In this document: positions 27,255 to 34,170 of the stretch, in pieces
How positions within the stretch are numbered: position 1 is the first letter of the stretch
Layout: each line of letters opens with the position of its first letter
NCBI RefSeq assembly: GCF_019049245.1
Contig: NZ_JAGMUK010000077.1
Coordinates: forward strand, 79,447-143,446
Reading direction: 5' to 3'
Source of the DNA: Streptomyces sp. AC555_RSS877
GTDB taxonomy: Bacteria; Actinomycetota; Actinomycetes; Streptomycetales; Streptomycetaceae
Length of the DNA stretch: 64,000 bases
Notes under the pieces: generated by a model
What the model was told of the DNA's origin: nothing
Database searches by the model: none
Seen by the model: the letters and a program-made list of their open reading frames with translations, nothing else
Translations under genes and position numbers: made by a program

Positions 27255-27296
27255 CGAGGGGGGCCGGTCGAAGGACCGGACCCCCTCGAAGTTTTT
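27255..27296. terminator. Bidirectional terminator between the catabolic and ribose operons
   Basis: CGAGGGGG and CCGGTC pair with GACCGG and CCCCCTCG around a GAAG loop (27255-27288, one G/A mismatch). TTTTT follows on the plus strand and TTTTCCCC on the minus strand. The rest of the gap 27088-27329 has an ECF-like promoter look-alike (27162-27185) but no convincing gene. Confidence 0.8.
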
Positions 27297-27329
27297 CCCC
27301 GCCGGTGGCTGAGAACCACGGCCAATGGT

Positions 27330-27719
27330 TCAGAAGAAGACCCCGCACCGCAGCAGCACGTTCGCGTACGGCCGTGCCTCCCCGGTCCGGACCACCAGGC
27401 GCACCCCCGCCGACAGCTCCTTGAGCCTCTCGTGCGGGACCAGGGCCAGGTTTGGGAAGCGGTCGTCCAGCAGTGCCGAGGCCTCCGGGTTCGCGTCCCG
27501 TACCTCCGTCGCCGCCGTCGCGCCCTCCACCACCAGCTCGGCCAGCAGCCCCTCCAGCACCTCGGAGAAGGACGGCACCCCGGCCCGGAAGGCGAGGTCG
27601 ACGACGCGCGGCCCGTCGGGTATCGGCATGCCGGCGTCGCACACCAGTAACCCGTCCCCGTGGCCCAGCTCGGCGAGCGCGCCGGAGAGGTGGCGGTTCA
27701 GGATTCCGCCCCTTTTCAA
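27330..27719 (-). CDS. rbsD: D-ribose pyranase RbsD
   Basis: This 129-residue RbsD interconverts pyranose and furanose forms of ribose before phosphorylation. The N-terminal motif KRGGILNRHLSGALAELGHGD (catalytic His in NRHL), VCDAGMPIPDG and the C-terminal RTGEARPYANVLLRCGV match the family. The start is a TTG overlapping the ribokinase stop codon (TTGA), with GGAGGGGGG 8 bases upstream inside the kinase gene. Last gene of the ribose operon. Confidence 0.9.
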   Translation of the reverse strand: MKRGGILNRHLSGALAELGHGDGLLVCDAGMPIPDGPRVVDLAFRAGVPSFSEVLEGLLAELVVEGATAATEVRDANPEASALLDDRFPNLALVPHERLKELSAGVRLVVRTGEARPYANVLLRCGVFF

Positions 27720-28705
27720 CAGGACCCCCCTCCATGGGCCGTTCCGGATGCGTTGCCCGACCCGCGGCCGGGGGTCCGGGGGTTGCCCCCCGGGGAGGCA
27801 CAGCACAGGGCCTCGACCTCCGTCGCCGTGGGGAACGACTCCTGCGCGCCCGGCCTGGTCACCGCCGCCGCCCCGACCCGGGACGCGTACGACGCCGCCT
27901 CCTCGAGCGACGCACCGGCGCCGATCCGGCAGGCCAGTGCCGCGGTGAACGCGTCGCCCGCGCCGGTCGTGTCCACGGCGGCCACCTTCACGGACGGGAC
28001 CCTGGTCACGCCCTCCGAGGACGCCACCAGCGAGCCCTCGGCGCCCAGGGTCACCACGACCGACCGGGGGCCCTTCGCGAGCAGCGTCCGCGCCCAGTCC
28101 TCGGGCCGGTCGCCGACGAGGGCGTCCCCGAGGATCACCTTCGCCTCGTGCTCGTTGACGATCAGCGGGTCGCAGGCCGCCAGGACCTCCTGGGGCAGGG
28201 GACGCGGCGGTGACGGGTTGAGGACGAAGCGGCAGTCCGGCGCCAGGTTCCGTACGACCTCCACGACCGTCTCCAGCGGGATCTCCAGCTGCGCCGACAC
28301 CACGCGCGAGGCGTGCAGGACACCGGCGGCGGCCCGCACGTCCTCCGGCGTCAGCCGGCCGTTCGCGCCCGGCGAGACCACGATGCTGTTGTCGCCCGAC
28401 GGGTCCACCGTGATCAGTGCGACCCCGGTCGGCGCGCCGCCCACCAGGACGCCCGCCGTGTCGACGCCGGCCGCCCGCTGCGAGTCGAGCAGCAGCCGGC
28501 CGTGCGCGTCGTCGCCGACCCGGGCCAGCAGGGCCGTACGGGCGCCGAGGCGGGCGGCGGCGACCGCCTGGTTGGCGCCCTTGCCGCCCGGGTGGACGGC
28601 CAGGTCGGAGCCGAGGACGGTCTCTCCGGCTCCGGGGCGTCGTTCGACGCCGATCACCAGGTCGGCGTTGGCCGACCCGACGACCAGTAGGTCGTGGTCG
28701 TACAT
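27716..28705 (-). CDS. rbsK: Ribokinase RbsK
   Basis: This 329-residue PfkB-family kinase phosphorylates ribose at C5. It shows VVGSANADLVIGVERRPGAGE at the N-terminus, PGGKGANQAVAAARLG, and the ATP/catalytic motif VDTTGAGDAFTAAL with the catalytic Asp. GGGGAG precedes the ATG. After EVEAL the last 29 residues (CCASPGGNPRTPGRG...) are not ribokinase-like; they are encoded by a GC-rich repeat that extends the frame and supplies the ribosome site for rbsD. Confidence 0.93.
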   Translation of the reverse strand: MYDHDLLVVGSANADLVIGVERRPGAGETVLGSDLAVHPGGKGANQAVAAARLGARTALLARVGDDAHGRLLLDSQRAAGVDTAGVLVGGAPTGVALITVDPSGDNSIVVSPGANGRLTPEDVRAAAGVLHASRVVSAQLEIPLETVVEVVRNLAPDCRFVLNPSPPRPLPQEVLAACDPLIVNEHEAKVILGDALVGDRPEDWARTLLAKGPRSVVVTLGAEGSLVASSEGVTRVPSVKVAAVDTTGAGDAFTAALACRIGAGASLEEAASYASRVGAAAVTRPGAQESFPTATEVEALCCASPGGNPRTPGRGSGNASGTAHGGGSC

Positions 28706-28731
28706 GAAGGAACTCCCCTGGTCAGTGACTT

Positions 28732-28760
28732 GGGGCGGGCGGCCTCGTGGCGCCCGCCCC
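28732..28760 (-). terminator. Intercistronic hairpin between rbsCB and rbsK
   Basis: GGGGCGGGCG and CGCCCGCCCC flank a 9-base loop in the 66-base gap. There is no T-tract, so it is more likely a partial terminator or RNA-stability hairpin lowering kinase expression relative to transporter. Confidence 0.55.
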
Positions 28761-28771
28761 CTCGGCGATGT

Positions 28772-30721
28772 TCAGCCGCTGAAGCCGGCCACGTTCTCCT
28801 TCGTGACCACCTTCACCGGCACCTTGACCGTCTCCTCGACCTTCCTGCCCTCCAGCGCCTTCAGCGCGTTGTCCACGGCGATCCGGCCGAGCTGGGTCGG
28901 CTGCTGCGCCACGGACGCGTACAGCGTGCCCGCCGCGACCGCCTTGAGGCCGTCCGGAGTGCCGTCGAAGCCGACGACCTGGACGGACGTGCCGGCCTTG
29001 GAGCCCAGTGCCTTGACCGCGCCGAGGGCCATCTCGTCGTTCGCGGCGATGACGCCCTGGACGTCGGGGTGAGCCTGGAGCAGGTTCGACATCACGTCGA
29101 GGCCCTTGGTGCGGTCGAAGTCCGCGGGCTGCTGGGCCACCACCTGGATGCCCGGGTAGGCCTTGAGGCCCTTGGTGAAGCCCTCGGCGCGCTCCCGGGC
29201 GGCGGAGGTGCCCGCCTGGCCCTGCAGGATCACGATCTTGCCCTTGCCGCCCAGCTTCTCGGCGACCGTCCGTGCGGCGAGTTCGCCGCCCGCGACGTTG
29301 TCGGAGGCGACCAGCGCGTCCGTGGTGGCCTTGTTGACGCCCCGGTCGACGGCGACGACCGGGATCTTCGCCTTGTCCGCGGCCCGTACCGACGGGCCCG
29401 CCGCGTCCGAGTCCACCGGGTTGACGATGATCGCGTCGTAGCCCGAACTGGTGAAGTTCTGCAGCTGGTTGGCCTGCTGGGAGGCGTCGTTCTGAGCGTC
29501 CGTGACGGTCAGGTCCACGCCCCGCTTCTTCGCCTCGGCCTGGGCGCCTGCCCGGATCTGCACGAAGAAGGGGTTGTTGAGGGTGGACAGCGACAGGCCC
29601 ATCTTCGGCGTCGAGGACGAGGAGGTACCGCCGTGGAGGAACGAGGTCGCGCCGACGATCGCCACGGTGACCACCGCGGCCAGTGCGTACGTCGTCGCCT
29701 GCTTGCCCCGGCCCCCGCCGGACAGGCCCGCGGCCGACGGGGCCGAACCGGCCTTGCGGCGCAGGGTGTCGAGCAGCACCGCCAGCGCGATCACGACACC
29801 GATGACGACCTGCTGCCAGAAGGCGGACACCGACAGCAGGTTCAGGCCGTTGCGCAGTACCGCCAATATCAGCGCGCCGATCAGCGTGCCGGACGCCTTG
29901 CCGGTACCGCCCGCGAGGGAGGCGCCGCCGATGACGACCGCGGCGATCGCGTCCAGTTCGTAGCCGTCGGCGGCCTGCGGCTGCGCGGAGGACAGCCGGG
30001 AGGCGAGCACGACGCCCGCGGCGGCGGCGAACACGCCGGACAGGGCGTAGATGGCGAGCTTCTGCTTCTTCACGCGCAGGCCGGACAGCCGGGCGGCCTC
30101 CTCGTTGCCGCCGATCGCGTACATGGAGCGGCCGATGTACGTCCGGCCGAGCACGAAGGCCGCGATCAGCCCCATCACGATCATCACGAGCACCGGAACC
30201 GGCAACCAGCCGCCGAGGGTGTCCCCGAGATGCGAGACGGAGTCGGGGAAGGCGATCGGTGAGCCCTCGGAGATCACCAGCGACAGACCGCGGGCCACCG
30301 ACAGCATGGCCAGGGTCGCGATGAACGGCGGCAGTTTGCCGTACGCGATGAGGAAGCCGTTGACCAGGCCGGCCGCGATGCCGGTGGCGACCGCCAGGAC
30401 GACCGCCAGCACCACCGGAACGCCGTGCGACGTGGCGCTCCAGGCAAGGACGGTGGCCGACAGCGCCGCCACCGAGCCGACCGACAGGTCGATGCCCGCC
30501 GAGACGATCACGAAGGTCACGCCGAAGGCGAGGATGGCGGTCACGGCCGCCTGGACACCGACGTTGAGCAGGTTGTCCGTGGTCAGGAAGTCGCCCGACA
30601 GCGCCGACATGGCGACGACGAGGACGATCAGCGCGGTGAGCGCGCCGTTGTCGAGGAGCAGGCGGCGGACCGCCGCGGCGCCGCCGGCGCCCGCCCCGCT
30701 CTTGAGCGTGTCAGCGGCCAC
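28772..30721 (-). CDS. Fused ribose ABC permease and substrate-binding protein (RbsC-RbsB)
   Basis: This 649-residue protein combines two usually separate subunits. Residues 1-325 are an RbsC-type permease (many membrane spans; AGIDLSVGSVAALSATV, GLVNGFLIAYGKLPPFIATL, IGGNEEAARLSGLRV). Residues about 345-365 are an extra membrane span (ATTYALAAVVTVAIVGATSF). Residues 370-649 are an RbsB-type binding domain (KMGLSLSTLNNPFFVQIRAG, DAIIVNPVDSDA, VAVDRGVN, IAANDEMALGAVKALG, VVGFDGTP). The span presents the binding domain outside, tethered to the channel. GTG 30721 overlaps rbsA by 11 bases, with GGAGG 6 bases upstream. No lipobox is needed or present. Confidence 0.93.
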   Translation of the reverse strand: MAADTLKSGAGAGGAAAVRRLLLDNGALTALIVLVVAMSALSGDFLTTDNLLNVGVQAAVTAILAFGVTFVIVSAGIDLSVGSVAALSATVLAWSATSHGVPVVLAVVLAVATGIAAGLVNGFLIAYGKLPPFIATLAMLSVARGLSLVISEGSPIAFPDSVSHLGDTLGGWLPVPVLVMIVMGLIAAFVLGRTYIGRSMYAIGGNEEAARLSGLRVKKQKLAIYALSGVFAAAAGVVLASRLSSAQPQAADGYELDAIAAVVIGGASLAGGTGKASGTLIGALILAVLRNGLNLLSVSAFWQQVVIGVVIALAVLLDTLRRKAGSAPSAAGLSGGGRGKQATTYALAAVVTVAIVGATSFLHGGTSSSSTPKMGLSLSTLNNPFFVQIRAGAQAEAKKRGVDLTVTDAQNDASQQANQLQNFTSSGYDAIIVNPVDSDAAGPSVRAADKAKIPVVAVDRGVNKATTDALVASDNVAGGELAARTVAEKLGGKGKIVILQGQAGTSAARERAEGFTKGLKAYPGIQVVAQQPADFDRTKGLDVMSNLLQAHPDVQGVIAANDEMALGAVKALGSKAGTSVQVVGFDGTPDGLKAVAAGTLYASVAQQPTQLGRIAVDNALKALEGRKVEETVKVPVKVVTKENVAGFSG

Positions 30722-32246
30722 GGCCGGCCTCCGGTTCAGTGGTAGGGGGGTTGCTCACGGCGAGTGCCATCACCGCGTCCTGCGTGGCCTCGTCCGCGGA
30801 CAGTTCGCCCGCGATCCGGCCCTGGGCCATCACCAGCACCCGGTCGCTCATACCGAGCACCTCGGGCAGATCGCTGGAGATCATCAGGACGGCGGCGCCG
30901 GCGGCCGTCAGTTCGTTGATCAGCTGGTAGATCTCGACCTTGGCGCCGACGTCGATCCCGCGCGTCGGCTCGTCGAGGATCAGCACCTTGGTCTCGGCGA
31001 GCAGCCACTTGCCGATGACGACCTTCTGCTGGTTGCCGCCGGACAGCGTCCGGACGTGCTGGCCGAGCCCGGCCATCCGCACGCCGAGCTGCTCGGCGAT
31101 CCGGGCGGCCGCGGCGCGCTGTCCCTTGAGGTCGACGAGCCCGCCGCGGGTCGCCGACCGCATGGTCACCAGCCCGAGGTTCTCCTCGACGGACGCGTCC
31201 AGCACCAGCCCCTGGCCCTTGCGGTCCTCGGGGATCAGCCCGATACCCGCGCCCATCGCCGCGTTGACGTCGTCCTTGGGGACCGAGGCACCGAAGACCT
31301 TCACGGCTCCCTTGTCGTACGGATCCGCCCCGAACACGGCCCGCACGACCTCCGTACGGCCCGCTCCGACGAGCCCCGCGATGCCGACGACCTCGCCGGC
31401 GTGCACCTCGAAGGTGACGTCGTGGAAGACCCCGTCCCGGGTCAGCCCTTCGACGGTGAGCAACGCGGCTGCGGCCCCCGCCTCGGCGGAGGCCCGCTCG
31501 CGCGGGTACTGCTGCTCGATCGACCGCCCCACCATGAGGCGCACGAGTTCGTCCTCGGACGTGTCGGCGGGGACCTGCCCGACGCTCCTGCCGTCGCGGA
31601 TGACCATCACCCGGTCTCCCAGGGCGGCGATCTCCTCCAGGTGGTGCGTGATGAAGACGATGCCGACGCCGTCCTCGCGCAGCCTGCGCACGATGGAGAA
31701 GAGCTTCTCGACCTCCTCGGAGGTGAGGACGGCGGTCGGCTCGTCCATGATCAGCACGCGCGTGTTCAGGCTCAGCGCCTTCGCGATCTCCACCATCTGG
31801 AGGCGCGCGATGCCGAGTTCCCGCACGCGCGCGCGTGGGGACACGTTCACGCCGACCCGCTCCAGGAGGACGGCGGCGTCGGCCTCCATCCTCTTCCGGT
31901 CGATCATCCCCAGGCGGCGCGGCTGCCGTCCCAGGAAGATGTTCTCGGCGACCGTCAGATCGGGAACGAGGTTGAACTCCTGGTAGATGGTGGCGATCCC
32001 GAGGCGCTCGGAGTCCTGCGCACCATGGATGCGCACCTCCTCGCCACCGGCCAGGATCCGCCCGCCATCGGGCGTGTAGGCGCCGGAGAGCATCTTGATG
32101 AGCGTGCTCTTGCCCGCGCCGTTCTCACCGAGGAGTACGTGCACCTCGCCCCGGCGCAGATCGAAGTCGACGCCGTCGAGCGCGATCACGCCGGGGAAGG
32201 CCTTCCGTATGCCCTCGATGCGTAGCAACTCGTCCTGGTTGCTCAC
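30711..32246 (-). CDS. rbsA: Ribose ABC transporter ATPase RbsA
   Basis: A 511-residue double ATPase powers ribose uptake. The first domain has a normal Walker A (LLGENGAGKSTLIK) and Walker B (LIMDEPTAVLT). The second has the degenerate GLVGAGRTEV typical of monosaccharide transporters, with signature LSGGNQQK and LILDEPTRGIDVG. AAGGAG lies 7 bases before GTG 32246, which overlaps the rbsR stop (GTGA). It works with the fused RbsCB downstream. Confidence 0.95.
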   Translation of the reverse strand: MSNQDELLRIEGIRKAFPGVIALDGVDFDLRRGEVHVLLGENGAGKSTLIKMLSGAYTPDGGRILAGGEEVRIHGAQDSERLGIATIYQEFNLVPDLTVAENIFLGRQPRRLGMIDRKRMEADAAVLLERVGVNVSPRARVRELGIARLQMVEIAKALSLNTRVLIMDEPTAVLTSEEVEKLFSIVRRLREDGVGIVFITHHLEEIAALGDRVMVIRDGRSVGQVPADTSEDELVRLMVGRSIEQQYPRERASAEAGAAAALLTVEGLTRDGVFHDVTFEVHAGEVVGIAGLVGAGRTEVVRAVFGADPYDKGAVKVFGASVPKDDVNAAMGAGIGLIPEDRKGQGLVLDASVEENLGLVTMRSATRGGLVDLKGQRAAAARIAEQLGVRMAGLGQHVRTLSGGNQQKVVIGKWLLAETKVLILDEPTRGIDVGAKVEIYQLINELTAAGAAVLMISSDLPEVLGMSDRVLVMAQGRIAGELSADEATQDAVMALAVSNPPTTEPEAGRGR

Positions 32247-33313
32247 GACTGGCTCCTTCTTACGGGGGGCCGCACAGCGGGGGACTGTGCGGGGGGCGGC
32301 TCAGGGGAAGCCGGTGGCTCTGCCGTCTCGCCGCACGAGCGGCGTACGACGAGACGGGCGGGGAGGGTGACGGACTCGGGGGACCGTCCCTCGATGCGGT
32401 CGACCAGCGCGCGCACGGAGGCCCGCCCGAGCTCGCCGGTGGGCTGGGCGATCGCGGTGATCGGCGGGTCGGTGTGCACGAACCAGGGGATGTCGTCGAA
32501 CGCGGCCAGCGCGATGTCCCCCGGAACGCGCAGCCCGCGCGCGCGGATCGCGTCCAGGGCGCCCAGGGCCATCAGGTTGTCCGTGGCGAAGACGACCTCG
32601 GGCGGCTCGGGCAGGTCGAGGAAGCCCTCGGTGACCCGCCGCCCGCTGCCGGCCTGGAAGTCGCCCTGGCCGATGTACACGTCGGGGAGCCCGAGACCGT
32701 ACGCGTGCAGCGCCGCCCTGAAGGCCGCCACGCGCTCCTGACCGGTCGTGGTGGCCGCGGGGCCCGCGATGATCGCGAGCCGCCGGTGACCGAGGCCGTG
32801 CAGATGGGCGACGAGGTCGCGCACCGCCTCCAGCCCGTCCGCCCGGACCACGGGCACCTCCACGCCCGGGATCCACCGGTCCACGAAGACCATCGGCGTC
32901 CCTCCGCGCGCGGCGTCGAGCATCAGCGGCGACCCGCCGTCGGTCGGGGAGACGAGGAGGCCGTCGATCCGACGGTCCAGCAGGTTCCGTACGTGATGGT
33001 CCTGGAGGTCGGGCCGCTCGTCGGCGTTGCCGATGATGACGCTGTATCCCAGCGTGCGGGCCTCCTCCTCCACGGAGCGGGCCAGCTCGGTGAAGTACGG
33101 GTTCATCACGTCGCTGATGACCAGGCCGAGGGTGTGGGTCTGGTCGGTGCGCAGCGACCGTGCGACGGCGTTCCGGCGGTAGCCCAGTACCTCGACGGCG
33201 GCCAGCACGCGCGTGCGTGCGTCCGCGCTGACCGACGGATGGTCGTTCAGGACGCGCGAGACCGTCGCGACGGAGACGCCCGCCTCGGCAGCGACGTCCT
33301 TGATGCTCGCCAT
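32243..33313 (-). CDS. rbsR: LacI-family ribose operon repressor RbsR
   Basis: This 356-residue LacI-type repressor (SIKDVAAEAGVSVATVSRVLNDHPSVS; core LGLVISDVMNPYFTELARSVEEEA, RRIDGLLVSPTDGG, VVFATDNLMALGALDAIR) is the first gene of the ribose operon. AAGGAGG precedes ATG 33313. Two identical palindromic sites lie just upstream, so autoregulation of the whole operon is expected; ribose as inducer is inferred from gene order. The last 25 residues are a Pro-rich tail. Confidence 0.9.
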   Translation of the reverse strand: MASIKDVAAEAGVSVATVSRVLNDHPSVSADARTRVLAAVEVLGYRRNAVARSLRTDQTHTLGLVISDVMNPYFTELARSVEEEARTLGYSVIIGNADERPDLQDHHVRNLLDRRIDGLLVSPTDGGSPLMLDAARGGTPMVFVDRWIPGVEVPVVRADGLEAVRDLVAHLHGLGHRRLAIIAGPAATTTGQERVAAFRAALHAYGLGLPDVYIGQGDFQAGSGRRVTEGFLDLPEPPEVVFATDNLMALGALDAIRARGLRVPGDIALAAFDDIPWFVHTDPPITAIAQPTGELGRASVRALVDRIEGRSPESVTLPARLVVRRSCGETAEPPASPEPPPAQSPAVRPPVRRSQS

Positions 33314-33349
33314 CGCCGCTCCACCTCCTTGTGGAACTCGGGGAATGCA

Positions 33350-33396
33350 TGGAATCGATTACATGCGTTGCGCTGAGAGGATTGGAATCGATTACA
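33350..33396. promoter_or_regulatory. Two identical RbsR operators
   Basis: TGGAATCGATTACA occurs at 33350-33363 and 33383-33396, in the same orientation, 33 bp apart (about three helical turns). Its core AATCGATT is palindromic with a central CpG, as in LacI-family sites. They lie 37-83 bases upstream of rbsR, overlapping its probable promoter. Confidence 0.8.
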
Positions 33397-33513
33397 CGCG
33401 AGTCCACAAGACCCCGACACCGGATCGTGATGTCGCGGAGGGCCGCGGGGCGGGCCAGGCTGGAGACGCGGGGGCGTTTTCTCGAGGCCCCGGTGGGCCG
33501 GAGCGGAGGAGTC

Positions 33514-33879
33514 ATGACAGCGGCGACTCGCGACGAGGTACCCGTCGCTCTCGAAGACGACGGCCTGGACGTACGCACCAAGCCCATGGGAGGCGGCATG
33601 TCCGTCGGCTTCTTCCGTCTGCCGCAGGGCACGGACATGGGTCCCGCCCTGAAGGGCCTGGACGGCGACGCGTGCCAGTGCCCGCACTGGGGCTACCTGC
33701 TGAAGGGGCGGCTGAAGATGCTCACGGCCGCCGGCGAGGAGGAGTACACGGCGGGCCAGGCGTACTACTGGGGGCCCGGCCATGTCCCGGTGGCCCTGGA
33801 GGACTGCGAGTTCGTCGAGTTCTCCCCGACCGAGGACTTCCAGAAGGTGCTCGACCACGTCACGTCGCAGGCGGGATAG
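33514..33879 (+). CDS. Cupin-domain protein
   Basis: This 121-residue single cupin: CPHWGYLLKGRLKML, EEEYTAGQAYYWGPGHVPVALEDCEFVEFSP. The first cupin box retains His (PHWG) and the second has GHVP. GGAGGA lies 3 bases before ATG 33514. Divergent from rbsR, 200 bases away; no link to ribose is evident. A hairpin (33942-33962) follows. Function unknown. Confidence 0.75.
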   Translation: MTAATRDEVPVALEDDGLDVRTKPMGGGMSVGFFRLPQGTDMGPALKGLDGDACQCPHWGYLLKGRLKMLTAAGEEEYTAGQAYYWGPGHVPVALEDCEFVEFSPTEDFQKVLDHVTSQAG

Positions 33880-34024
33880 CGGCTGACGGATCCGCTGCCC
33901 GTCCGGCCGCGGTCCGCGGGGCCACCGCGTCCTCGGTGCGTCCAGGGCGGCCGCAGCCCTGGCCCGGCCCCGCAGTCACGCGGTACCGGCCGGGCCTGTC
34001 GGTGCCGGGCGGTACCGTCGGATC

Positions 34025-34102
34025 ATGGCTCAGGGATCGGGGAGCGGGGAGCGGCGACTGGCCGTGCTCGAAGGCGTGCTGGAGCGGATCACATGGTTTT
34101 GA
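34025..34102 (+). pseudogene. Truncated duplicate of the recD2-like 5' end
   Basis: ATG 34025 opens a 25-codon frame (MAQGSGSGERRLAVLEGVLERIT then WF and stop). It matches the start of the helicase gene 146 bp downstream (RRLATLEGVLERIT) but then breaks off. Both copies are preceded by the same GGTACCGTCGGATCATG (34011-34027 and 34157-34173). This copy uses typical high-GC codons, unlike the downstream copy. Confidence 0.75.
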
Positions 34103-34170
34103 CAAGTCGGTGATCGGGCTGGAGGGCGGGAGCCGCTCCCGCTGTCGGACCTGGCCGGTACCGTCGGATC

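Noticed and set aside
27187..27312. Possible 41-codon peptide after the catabolic operon
   Set aside because: It runs through the terminator hairpin, has no usual ribosome site and a low-complexity sequence.
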